The notes below the pieces were generated by a model. The model had not been told where the DNA came from, ran no database searches, and saw nothing but the letters and a program-made list of their open reading frames with translations. 64,000 nucleotides of DNA from JAHEME01 sp034435035 (GTDB taxonomy: Bacteria; Chloroflexota; Anaerolineae; Aggregatilineales; UBA3940). Below are positions 27,728 to 35,636 of this stretch, piece by piece (position 1 is the first letter of the stretch; each line of letters begins with the position of its first letter). The stretch covers positions 1 through 64,000 of the forward strand of contig DAOTXW010000046.1 in NCBI GenBank assembly GCA_034435035.1, written 5' to 3'. The position numbers and the translations under genes are program-made.

Positions 27728-28420
27728 ATGTTGCAAAGACTGGTGTTATTCGACATTGATGGCACGCTGCTGACCACCGGCGGGGCCGGGACGGCGGCGC
27801 TGAAGCGGGCGCTGGAGACCGTCTACGGGACGGCGGGGCCGATCGATGGCTACGACATGGGCGGGCGCACGATCCGCGGGATGGTGCGCGATCTGCTGGC
27901 TGGCAGCGGGCTGAGCGAGGCGCAGATCGCGGACGGCTTCCGCGAGATGCAGGCCGTCTGGGAAGCCGAACTGCGGCGGCTGATCCCGCGCTACCCGGTG
28001 CGGGCCTTCCCCGGCGCCCGCGAGCTGGTGGCGGCGCTGGCCGCACGCGATGACGTGCTGACCGGCATCCTGACGGCCAACATCGCCGCGACCGCCCGCC
28101 TCAAACTGGAGGCCGGCGGCTTTTCGATGGCCGACTTCGCCGCTGGCGCGTATGGAGATGCCTCCGAAGTGCGGGCAGACCTGGTGCCGGTGGCCGTCGC
28201 GGCGGCGGCGGCGCGCACCGGGGTGCACTTCGCCCCGGCGCAGGTCGTGCTGATCGGCGATGCGGTGCTGGATGTCGCCTGCGCGCGGCAGGCCGGGGCG
28301 CGCAGCCTCGCCGTCCTGACCGGCGGCGTCCCGCGGCGGGCGCTGGAAGATGCCGGGGCCGACTACGTGTTCGATGACCTGCGCGACGGGGCCCTCGTCA
28401 CGGCGGCGATCCTGGCCTGA
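27728..28420 (+). CDS. HAD-superfamily phosphatase (phosphoglycolate phosphatase-like)
   Basis: The 230-residue protein has motif I FDIDGTLLTTGG with the nucleophile Asp, an alpha-helical cap (about 20-85), motif II ILTANIAAT, and motif IV VVLIGDAVLDV. The usual GDxxxD is conserved. HAD phosphatases of this type remove phosphate from phosphoglycolate or small sugar phosphates. As the last gene of the operon it may dephosphorylate a pathway side product. Confidence 0.82.
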   Translation: MLQRLVLFDIDGTLLTTGGAGTAALKRALETVYGTAGPIDGYDMGGRTIRGMVRDLLAGSGLSEAQIADGFREMQAVWEAELRRLIPRYPVRAFPGARELVAALAARDDVLTGILTANIAATARLKLEAGGFSMADFAAGAYGDASEVRADLVPVAVAAAAARTGVHFAPAQVVLIGDAVLDVACARQAGARSLAVLTGGVPRRALEDAGADYVFDDLRDGALVTAAILA

Positions 28421-28427
28421 ACGCCGC

Positions 28428-29186
28428 TCACAGGGCGATCAGCAGGATGGCGGTCAGCGCCAGCAGGCCGATGATGATCTGTTCGAACAGCTCGCGGTTC
28501 ATCCGGTTGGCCAGCCACTTGCCGATGAACACCCCCGCCGGGACGATCGGCAGCAGGAAGGCGATCTCCAGGATGCGCTGCGCGCTCAGGATGTTGGCGT
28601 AGATATAGAATGGAACCTTGACCCAGTTCAGCAGGAAGAAGAACAGGGCCGAAGTTGCGATGAACACCTGCGGGCTGATCTGCTGCATCAGCAGGTAGAT
28701 GGTCACCGGCGGGCCGCCGTTCTGCGCCAGTGTGGAAGCGAAACCGGCCACCAGGCCCGCGCCGGTCCCGTGCCAGTTGCGATGGTTGTACGTCACCGCA
28801 CCCAGGATGCGTGTCTCGAACAGCTTGTAGACCACGAAGAGCAGCACGATCACGCCCAGGAGGCGCTTGAGCACCTGCGGCTGGGACGCGCTGGCCAGGA
28901 TGATCGCCGTGCCGGCCACCACCCCCAGGAATGCGCCCGGCATCAGCAGCAGCACATATTTGCGCTCCCACTTCTTCCAGTGTGCCCCGACGGCAAACAC
29001 ATCGGCCAGCATCTGCATGGGCAGCGCCAGCCCGTTGGCCTGAGCGGTCGTCATGGCCAGCGTCAGGATCGGCACGGCGGTGGCGCCCAGTGTGCCGCCC
29101 AGCCCGCCTTTGGACAGCCCGATCAGGAAGCCTACAAAACCCGTCAGGATCAGGTAAAACGTGCGGCTCTCCAGCACAGCTTCCAC
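28428..29186 (-). CDS. TSUP-family (TauE/SafE-like) anion exporter
   Basis: The 252-residue protein has about eight membrane segments and the TSUP hallmarks: GFLIGLSKGGLGGTLG near the N-terminus and GFASTLAQNGGPPVTIYLL in the repeat half. TSUP carriers move sulfite, sulfoacetate, sulfolactate and other organic anions out of cells. A GTG at 29186 is chosen: it begins the first helix and is preceded by AAAGGG; the 50 upstream codons overlap the end of the aldehyde oxidoreductase gene. It lies 76 bases after that gene on the same strand, so it may export its acid product. Confidence 0.85.
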   Translation of the reverse strand: MEAVLESRTFYLILTGFVGFLIGLSKGGLGGTLGATAVPILTLAMTTAQANGLALPMQMLADVFAVGAHWKKWERKYVLLLMPGAFLGVVAGTAIILASASQPQVLKRLLGVIVLLFVVYKLFETRILGAVTYNHRNWHGTGAGLVAGFASTLAQNGGPPVTIYLLMQQISPQVFIATSALFFFLLNWVKVPFYIYANILSAQRILEIAFLLPIVPAGVFIGKWLANRMNRELFEQIIIGLLALTAILLIAL

Positions 29187-29214
29187 GGACGCATCCCTTT
29201 CAGGGGTAGGATGA

Positions 29215-29236
29215 GGGGCAGACCGGCGTCTGCCCC
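29215..29236. repeat. intercistronic perfect inverted repeat
   Basis: GGGGCAGAC and GTCTGCCCC form a 9-bp stem with a CGGC loop between the aldehyde oxidoreductase stop and the TSUP gene start. Confidence 0.6.
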
Positions 29237-29262
29237 CGACGGCAACGAACCGCGGCCCCTGC

Positions 29263-31086
29263 TCAGCGCAGCGGCAGCAGGATACCTTCCAGGCCCAGCT
29301 CGCGCAGACGCTCCGGGGTCGGGATGCCGGCGGCATCCCAGCCCATCAGGCGGTAGTAGGCATCGAGCATCGGCTCCAGCTCGACGACCTGCCCGGCCGC
29401 CGGGCCGTCGGACATCGGCTGGCTCAGGTTGCGGGCGGGCAGCGTGTCGTGCTGGCGGCTCAGCCCTTCCCGGACGTTAATGGCCCGCGCCAGGGTCGAG
29501 ATACGCTCGCCGACGCGCTCCAGATCGCGCACCGCCGGGTAGTCGAAGCCGGTGGCGGCGGTCACCAGCTGCCACAGCTCCTTGAGCGACATCCCGTAGG
29601 CGGGGAAGACGCACAGGCAGGCGCTGTCCCAGACAGCCTTGTCGGCCTGGCGGTCGCGGAAAAGCTGGGGCTTGCCCTGGAGGGTCAGCGGGTCGGCGGA
29701 GCCGCTGAACAGCTCGCCCAGCGGCGCGCCGCGCAGATGGCAGGCCCCGCGCTCGGAGATGGCATAGGCCAGCGCCGTGCCCTTGGCGGCGCTGGGATGG
29801 TAGCCCGGCATCTCCAGCCCCTTGACGTGCATGGCGAAGGCTTCCGAGCCGGGGCAGCGGGCGGCGATGGCCGCCACGCCCTGCGCCAGCCATTCCCCGC
29901 AGCCCTCCACGCGGGCGATCTTCTCTACCAGAGCCAGCGCCGCGGCGCAGTCGCCGAAGCGCGGCGCGATGCCGTCGAGATCGGCCGGGGCGATCAGGCC
30001 GCGCTCGGCCAGCTCCATGACGAAGCCGATCACCCCGCCGGTGCTGATGGTATCGAGGCCGTACTCATCGCACCAGGCGCTCAGCCGGATGACTGCCTCG
30101 CGGTCGCCGATGCCGCAGTTGGGGCCCATCGCGTAGACTGTCTCGTACTCCGGCCCCTCGATGACCGTGCCGTCGTCCAGCGGGCGCGTGTACTTGCCGC
30201 AGGCGATGGGGCAGCCGAAGCAGGCATAATCCTTGACCCAGTGATTCGCCCGGAAGGCCGCGCCGGAGACCGCGTCGGCTTCCTCAAAGCTGCCCTGCTG
30301 GAAGTTGCGCGTGGGCAGGGCGCCCATCACGTTGATGATCTCGACGATGTTGGGCGTGCCCTCGCGCTGGAGCAGCGTGATCTCGCTGGACATCCGCACG
30401 GCGCGGAAGGCAAGCTGCAGGGCGCGCTCGTACTTCTCTTTGTTGAACACCCGGATGGTGTGCGAGCCGCGGGTGACGATGGCCTTGAGGTTCTTGGAGC
30501 CCATCACCGCGCCGACGCCGCCGCGGGCCAGCGCCCGCGTCTCATTGAAAACCCCGGCCAGGTTGCGCCGGCGCTCGCCGGGCGGGCCGATGACCAGCGA
30601 CTGCCAGTCATGCCCGAAATCCGCCCACAGGCGGCGGGTTGCCTCCATGATTGTGGTTCCCCACAGGTCGCCGGCGGGGCGCACGGATACCCGATCGTCG
30701 TCGATCGCCAACATGACCGGCTCGCTGGCGGCCCCGGTGATCACCAGCGCATCGTAGCCGGCGTATTTAAGCATCTGGCCCCAGTAGCCGCCGCAGTACG
30801 AATCCAGGTAGGCGCCGGTAGCCGGGCTGCGCGTGGTGCAGCCGAAGCGTCCGGCCGTCGGGGCGGTGGTGCCCGTCAGCGGGCCGTTATGGAAGATCAG
30901 GTGGTTGTCCGGCGACAGCGGATCGACACCGGGAGCCTGCTCCGCTGCCAGCAGCCATGCGCCGAGGCCCTTGCCGCCCAGGATCAGCGGCATGGCGTCG
31001 GCGGGCAGCGGGGTGACCTCGATGGCTCCGCTGGAAAGGTCCACCCGCAGGATGCGGTCGCAATAGCTTCGTTCTTGCAGATTCAT
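29263..31086 (-). CDS. aldehyde:ferredoxin oxidoreductase family tungsto/molybdoenzyme
   Basis: The 607-residue protein matches the AOR family in length and order. The N-terminal pterin-binding domain has LGGKGLGAWLL and APTAGRFGC. GPPGERRRNLAGVFNETRALARGGVGAVMGSKNLKAI follows in consecutive segments. The [4Fe-4S] ligands are C289, C292 and C296 (CFGCPIAC) plus C490 (DSACLC). AORs oxidise aldehydes to carboxylic acids with ferredoxin as acceptor and are oxygen-sensitive. The upstream gene, three bases away, encodes a ferredoxin domain fused to an aldolase, which is the natural electron partner. The aldehyde is unknown. Confidence 0.9.
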   Translation of the reverse strand: MNLQERSYCDRILRVDLSSGAIEVTPLPADAMPLILGGKGLGAWLLAAEQAPGVDPLSPDNHLIFHNGPLTGTTAPTAGRFGCTTRSPATGAYLDSYCGGYWGQMLKYAGYDALVITGAASEPVMLAIDDDRVSVRPAGDLWGTTIMEATRRLWADFGHDWQSLVIGPPGERRRNLAGVFNETRALARGGVGAVMGSKNLKAIVTRGSHTIRVFNKEKYERALQLAFRAVRMSSEITLLQREGTPNIVEIINVMGALPTRNFQQGSFEEADAVSGAAFRANHWVKDYACFGCPIACGKYTRPLDDGTVIEGPEYETVYAMGPNCGIGDREAVIRLSAWCDEYGLDTISTGGVIGFVMELAERGLIAPADLDGIAPRFGDCAAALALVEKIARVEGCGEWLAQGVAAIAARCPGSEAFAMHVKGLEMPGYHPSAAKGTALAYAISERGACHLRGAPLGELFSGSADPLTLQGKPQLFRDRQADKAVWDSACLCVFPAYGMSLKELWQLVTAATGFDYPAVRDLERVGERISTLARAINVREGLSRQHDTLPARNLSQPMSDGPAAGQVVELEPMLDAYYRLMGWDAAGIPTPERLRELGLEGILLPLR

Positions 31087-31089
31087 CGG

Positions 31090-32397
31090 TCAGGCTCCCT
31101 GGCCCCCGGCAAAGGCCGGGCGCTCGGCCACGAAGATGGCATCGGTGGGGCAGATGCGCGTGCACTCCGGCTCTCCGCCGCACAGATCGCACACGACCGG
31201 GTACCAGGGGATGGCGTGGCCATCGGCGAAGGTGATGCCGTCGTCGGAATGGACGATCACCTGCGTGGGGCAGATCTTCACGCACTCATCGCAGTTCTCG
31301 CAGCGGTCGGCCAGCAGCTCGATGGCGCCCGTCTGCGGATGCCAGCGCAGCGCGTCGGTGGGGCATACCTGAATGCATTTCTCGCACAGCGTACAGAACA
31401 TCACTTTGTGGTGGCCCCAGCGCGTGCCGGGATCGATGCGCAGGCGGGCCAGGTGCGCGCCGTAGGCTCCGCCATCGTGCGAGGCGACGCAGGCGGTCAC
31501 GCACAGCTGGCAGCCGGTGCATTTTGCGGGGTTGGCCTTCAGCCGCAGATGGGCCCAGTCCTCGCCGCGCAGGGCGCGATCCACCGACCAGCCCCGATGC
31601 GCGACGCTGCACAGCTGCTCGATCAGCCGGCGCGGATCGGGCGACTTGGTGACGTTGCGGCCCATCAGGCAGCCGGCTGCGCCCGCTTCCAGCCCTTCGG
31701 CGAACAGTTCCAGCGCGTCGCGCTCGTTGTCGCTGCGAGCGCCGCCCAGCACCAGCACGGGCACGCCGGATACGTCGCACAGGCGGCGGAAGGAGTCCAC
31801 ATCGCCGGTATAGGGGATCTTGAGAGCATCAGCGCCCAGCTCGACCCCCATACGCGCCCCCAGTGTGAGCAGCTCCACCAGGTTCGCGCCGGTGACCTGC
31901 CCGCCGTAGGCCAGCGGCTCGATGATGCAGGGCAGGCTGGCGCGGTGACATTCGCTGACAAAACGGGCGCACACGTCCACGCCTGCCGCCTCAATGCGAT
32001 CGGTGTATCCCAGGAACAGGTAGATCGTGATGGCGCTGGCTCCCAGCGCGAGGGCCTGTTCGGCGGTGATGACCTTCTGGTGCAGCAGCAGACGCTGCGG
32101 CACCGCATTGGCCACGTTGGATGTGCCCAGGCGGGGCATGTTCATCCAGTCGGCCCGCACGATCAACGCCGGGCCATCGCGCCCCTGGAACAGCGGCGCC
32201 AGGCGCAGCGCCTGGCCGGGGCTGAGCAGGATGCCATCCACCCCGCCGGCGATCACCGCCTCGGTGATCGGGCGCAGGTTGACGACGTTGGGGGTGACAT
32301 CGCTCATGTAGCCATGATCGGCGGCGACGCACACGGCGCGCCCATCGCCGTGGCGGTTGAACAGGCGATCCAGGCGGGTTTGCAGTCCGGGTTGCAT
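31090..32397 (-). CDS. fusion of class I (DhnA/LacD-like) aldolase and four-cluster ferredoxin
   Basis: The 435-residue protein has two parts. Residues 1-270 are a DeoC/DhnA/LacD-type TIM-barrel aldolase: CVAADHG at 23-29, VRADW at 80-84, candidate Schiff-base K193 in ADALKIPYTGD, VLVLGGARS at 215-222 and GRNVTKSPDP at 246-255 for phosphate binding. Residues 290-435 carry sixteen Cys in four groups: 293/296/299/303, 335/338/341/345, 366/369/372/376 and 403/406/412/416, as in DmsB/HycB-like proteins holding four [4Fe-4S] clusters. No frameshift or stop separates the parts. The start at 32397 matches the paralog upstream. It probably feeds electrons from the adjacent AOR. I know of no characterised protein with this architecture. 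Confidence 0.85.
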   Translation of the reverse strand: MQPGLQTRLDRLFNRHGDGRAVCVAADHGYMSDVTPNVVNLRPITEAVIAGGVDGILLSPGQALRLAPLFQGRDGPALIVRADWMNMPRLGTSNVANAVPQRLLLHQKVITAEQALALGASAITIYLFLGYTDRIEAAGVDVCARFVSECHRASLPCIIEPLAYGGQVTGANLVELLTLGARMGVELGADALKIPYTGDVDSFRRLCDVSGVPVLVLGGARSDNERDALELFAEGLEAGAAGCLMGRNVTKSPDPRRLIEQLCSVAHRGWSVDRALRGEDWAHLRLKANPAKCTGCQLCVTACVASHDGGAYGAHLARLRIDPGTRWGHHKVMFCTLCEKCIQVCPTDALRWHPQTGAIELLADRCENCDECVKICPTQVIVHSDDGITFADGHAIPWYPVVCDLCGGEPECTRICPTDAIFVAERPAFAGGQGA

Positions 32398-32410
32398 GAG
32401 GGCACCTCCT

Positions 32411-33181
32411 CTACGCCGGCAGCCCGGCGGCGGTTGGGTGCACCTGGCTGCGCAGATCGCGCAGACGGGCCTGCACGTCGCCGGCAAAGACCCGGTGGTC
32501 GAGCCACAGGCCGGCGGCCCCGGCCTCCAGCGCCGCGGCGGCGCCGTCGGTCAGGTCTTCCGCTGCGATCCATACGGGCAGCCCGGCGGCCATAGTCAGG
32601 ATGGTCGCCAGCGACTTTGCGCCCGGCCAGGGGATTGCGATGCCGTCTGCGCCGCCCTCCAGCGCGTAGGAAGCGCCCAGTTCGATCGCCTTCTCGCGCA
32701 GGACGACGCGCGGCCCGGTCGGGCGCACTTCCACCAGCACCGGCAGCCCGACCGGGGCGGCGTTCAGCGCCAGCTGGACCGTCGCCCGCAGGCAGGCCGC
32801 CTCGATCTCCTCCTCATAGCCGAGCAGGAAGGAGATGACCATGCCGCTGGCGCCCAGATCGAGCGCGTCGGCGGGATCGAGCAGCGACAGGCGGCTGATA
32901 TGCTCCGGCGGGAGGACGAAATCAGGGCCGCGCAGGGCGTTGGTCCAGTCGGCCCGCACCAGCAGGGCGGCCTCGCCGCGGGTGCGGCCCGCCAGCAGGC
33001 GGGCCATGCCGGGGCTGGCGACCACGCCATCCAGCAGGGGGAGGGCTGGCTGCAGGGCAGCCCGGTAATCCTCCAGGCCGGGCAGCGTCCCCAGCGCCAG
33101 CCCGGCGCTGGTATCGGCGACCAGACTCCGCCCGTCGGCGGGGCTGAGGAACTCGCGCAATCGGTAGCTCTTGCTGTCCAT
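32411..33181 (-). CDS. aldolase-like protein lacking the Schiff-base lysine
   Basis: The 256-residue protein is a paralog of the aldolase half of the next gene. VRADWTNALRGPD matches VRADWMNMPRLG, and LDLGASGMVISFLLGYEEEIEAA matches the same segment there. Where the paralog has the candidate lysine (LKIPYTGD), this one reads IAIPWPGAK, so the lysine is replaced by Ala. It is likely inactive as a class I aldolase, or acts as a partner subunit or on another reaction. The ATG at 33181 aligns best with the paralog. A GTG at 33214 overlapping the larA stop is an alternative. Confidence 0.75.
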   Translation of the reverse strand: MDSKSYRLREFLSPADGRSLVADTSAGLALGTLPGLEDYRAALQPALPLLDGVVASPGMARLLAGRTRGEAALLVRADWTNALRGPDFVLPPEHISRLSLLDPADALDLGASGMVISFLLGYEEEIEAACLRATVQLALNAAPVGLPVLVEVRPTGPRVVLREKAIELGASYALEGGADGIAIPWPGAKSLATILTMAAGLPVWIAAEDLTDGAAAALEAGAAGLWLDHRVFAGDVQARLRDLRSQVHPTAAGLPA

Positions 33182-33210
33182 AGAGTGCGTCGTCCTTACT
33201 CCGGCGGCCG

Positions 33211-34506
33211 TCACTGGGCCGCTGCCTCCACAACCGGCTCACGCAGATAGGGGATGGTCTGCGGGCCTTCCGGGATCACACAGAGGCGCGCGCCCGGACC
33301 ATAGTGCCTGGCCAGCGCCGCAACGGTGCCGCTGATATCCCGGCACGGGGTGAACAGGGCGCGGGCGATCTGCTCATCGCTCAGGCCGTCGCTGTAGACC
33401 AGCACCTCCGCCCGCAGCTGGATCAGCGCCTGGATCTGCACCTGCCACTGGTCCTGCTCGACGAAGCCGGGGCGGGAGATCATGTCCAGGACGCCCTGCG
33501 GCGAGCCGGCGGCAGCCAGCAGCGCGGCGTAGCGACCGTGATCGGGCAGGCCGTCCTCGCAGGCGGCGGCCATGATGATCGTCCCCCCCTGCCGGACGAT
33601 CTGGGCTGCGGCGCTCATCCCTTTCACCGACTGGTACAGGTTTTGGTCCAGGGGATAGCCGCTGTTGGTGGTCAGCACGATATCGTAGGCGGCATCGACC
33701 GGGGCCATCGCGTTCTGTTTAACGAATGCGCAGCCCTGCGCGTGGGCGGCCAGCATGTCGCCGGCGAAGATGCCAGTGATCTGGCGGCGGGCGTTGAGCG
33801 TCACGTTGAGCAGGAAGGTGGGGTCGGTGCGCAGCGCGACCTCGCGCATCTCCTCCCAGATCGGGTTGCCCTGCGTGACGCCCCAGGTGGCCCGCGGGTC
33901 GGCGATCAGGCTCAGGCCGTGATTGGAAAAGACGCTCTCCACCCCGGCCAGCGAGGGCAGGATCGCCTTGGGGCCGCCGCTGAACCCGGCGAAGAAATGC
34001 GGCTCGATGAAGCCGGTCAGGATGCGGACATCGGCCTCCAGATACTGCCGGTTGACGCGCACCGGGTTGCCGCGTGCGGTCGTGCCCAGCGGAACCAGAT
34101 TAGCGTCGTCGTGGCAGTCGTGCTGAAGGCAGCGATAGTTTTCCACCACGGCCCCGCCGAGCATGGCGCGCAGCTCGGCATCGGTCTGGCGCCGGTGCGT
34201 GCCCAGCCCGTTGATCAGGGTGATGTCGCCCCGGCGGACGCCCGCCGCCTCCAGCTCGGCCAGCAGCACGGGCAGGATGCGGTCGTTGGGCGTGGCGCGG
34301 GTGATGTCGGTGTGGACGATGGCGACCGTGTCGCCGGGCTTCACCCGGTCGGCCAGGGGCGGGGAGCCGATGGGCTGGCGCAGCGCCTCGCGCAGAGCCG
34401 CAGGCTCGTCCGGCAGCCCCGACACAAAGCGCGGCTCGATGACATCCGCCCCGGCGGGGAGGTTGACTTCCAGGCCCTGACGGCCGTAGGCCAGCTTGAC
34501 GCGCAT
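33211..34506 (-). CDS. larA: LarA-family nickel-pincer racemase/epimerase
   Basis: The 431-residue protein matches LarA, which racemises lactate or related 2-hydroxyacids by hydride transfer using the nickel-pincer cofactor. Key positions are present: the DxTR motif at 67-70, H104 in GTHRR, H170 in EPHFFAGFSGG, the cofactor-linked K180 in GGPKAILP, and H196 in SNHG. LarA homologs have diverse substrates, including malate and sugar acids, so lactate is not certain. The larB, larC and larE cofactor genes are not in this window. Confidence 0.85.
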   Translation of the reverse strand: MRVKLAYGRQGLEVNLPAGADVIEPRFVSGLPDEPAALREALRQPIGSPPLADRVKPGDTVAIVHTDITRATPNDRILPVLLAELEAAGVRRGDITLINGLGTHRRQTDAELRAMLGGAVVENYRCLQHDCHDDANLVPLGTTARGNPVRVNRQYLEADVRILTGFIEPHFFAGFSGGPKAILPSLAGVESVFSNHGLSLIADPRATWGVTQGNPIWEEMREVALRTDPTFLLNVTLNARRQITGIFAGDMLAAHAQGCAFVKQNAMAPVDAAYDIVLTTNSGYPLDQNLYQSVKGMSAAAQIVRQGGTIIMAAACEDGLPDHGRYAALLAAAGSPQGVLDMISRPGFVEQDQWQVQIQALIQLRAEVLVYSDGLSDEQIARALFTPCRDISGTVAALARHYGPGARLCVIPEGPQTIPYLREPVVEAAAQ

Positions 34507-34519
34507 GGCAGCCTGTCCT

Positions 34520-35557
34520 TTATCCGTGGGCCTGCGACCGCACTACCTGGCCGGTCTCGCTGGAGCGGATCGCGTCAAAGACCATGCCCAGCGAGCGCAG
34601 ATTGTCGCGGCCTGAGGTGGCAGGCGCGGTGCCCTGAGTGACCGAGCGGACGAACTCATCCAGCAGGTAAGCCTGCGGGCTGCGGAAAGCCGTCCGGGCC
34701 AGCCTGATGCGGCGCGGCGGCTCATTGACATAATGGCGGTAGTGGATCAGGTCTTCGATCTCATCCGTCCGCCGGTGCACGGTCACGCGGTCGCTGCGCA
34801 GCATGATGACCCCATCCTGGCATTCAAAGCGCCAGTGCGCGTTCCAGGGCTGCTCCTGCCCGGTGGCGACCCAGGAGGCGGCATAAGTCACCATCACCGG
34901 GCCGGGGAACTCGATCAGGGCGAAGGCCGAAGCGCTGCCCTTGAACCAGCTCCAGGGCGGGTTCCAGCTGCGGGCCGTGATCGAGACCGGGTCAGCATCC
35001 AGGAAGAAGCGCATCAGGTCGAAGTGATGGATGGACATATCCTGGAGCAGGGGGTGCGGCAGCTGGTCGTGGAAGCGGTCGATGTGCGGGCCGCGGAAGA
35101 ACTCCACGGTGATGGACGCCACCGGCCCCAGCTCGCCGGACTGCAGCAGACGCTTGACCGTCCAGCAGGGGGGATGGTAGCGGTAGTCCTGGGCGACCAT
35201 CAGCACCCGCCCGGCCTCCTCGGCGCGGCGCACCATCTCGCGCGCGGCTTCCATCGAGTCGGCCAGCGGCTTTTCGGTGAGGACATGCAGGCCGCGCTCG
35301 ATGGCGGCCAGGGCGACCTCGCGGTGGGCGGCGGGCGGCGTGACATTGATCACCGCGTCGGCGGGCACGGTGTCCAGTGCCTCACGGACCGCCGCAAACA
35401 CAGGCGCTGACTGGAGGCCGTACTGCTCGACCAGCCGGGCGGCAGCCGCCGGGTTGATCTCCACCAGCGCGGCCAGCTCGACACCCAGCACGGCGCGGAT
35501 GGCCTCGATCCACGGGCCGGCCATCGCCCCCAGCCCGACCTGAATCACACGAAACAA
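34520..35557 (-). CDS. Gfo/Idh/MocA-family NAD(P)-dependent oxidoreductase
   Basis: The 345-residue protein has an N-terminal Rossmann fold (VIQVGLGAMAGPWIEAI), the family EKP motif in HVLTEKPLADS with Lys at about 98, and a C-terminal alpha/beta domain with active-site DMSIHHFDLMRFF. Such enzymes oxidise or reduce sugars and cyclitols, often making 3-keto sugars. It lies directly upstream of LarA and downstream of an isomerase. Its substrate cannot be read from sequence. Confidence 0.88.
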   Translation of the reverse strand: MFRVIQVGLGAMAGPWIEAIRAVLGVELAALVEINPAAAARLVEQYGLQSAPVFAAVREALDTVPADAVINVTPPAAHREVALAAIERGLHVLTEKPLADSMEAAREMVRRAEEAGRVLMVAQDYRYHPPCWTVKRLLQSGELGPVASITVEFFRGPHIDRFHDQLPHPLLQDMSIHHFDLMRFFLDADPVSITARSWNPPWSWFKGSASAFALIEFPGPVMVTYAASWVATGQEQPWNAHWRFECQDGVIMLRSDRVTVHRRTDEIEDLIHYRHYVNEPPRRIRLARTAFRSPQAYLLDEFVRSVTQGTAPATSGRDNLRSLGMVFDAIRSSETGQVVRSQAHG

Positions 35558-35579
35558 GAGTTACCTCCCCTTTCCAGCA

Positions 35580-35610
35580 GTGTGGGGGCAGCCGCGCAGT
35601 GCCCCCACAC
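35580..35610. repeat. intercistronic perfect inverted repeat
   Basis: GTGTGGGGGCA and TGCCCCCACAC form an 11-bp stem with a nine-base loop between the isomerase stop (35637) and the Gfo/Idh start (35557). Confidence 0.65.
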
Positions 35611-35636
35611 CAGCCCCGCCTGCGCAGCAGTCCCTA

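Noticed and set aside
32398..32487. A 30-codon N-terminal extension of the aldolase-ferredoxin gene containing extra Cys
   Set aside because: It overlaps the end of the upstream aldolase paralog, and the paralog alignment starts at the internal ATG. The Cys there are an artefact of frame.
29449..32595. A plus-strand open frame of 1048 codons opposite the AOR and aldolase genes
   Set aside because: Its translation is low-complexity (Gly, Ala, Gln, Arg, His) with no domain, whereas the minus-strand frames encode recognisable AOR and aldolase-ferredoxin. It is a mirror of high-GC coding bias.
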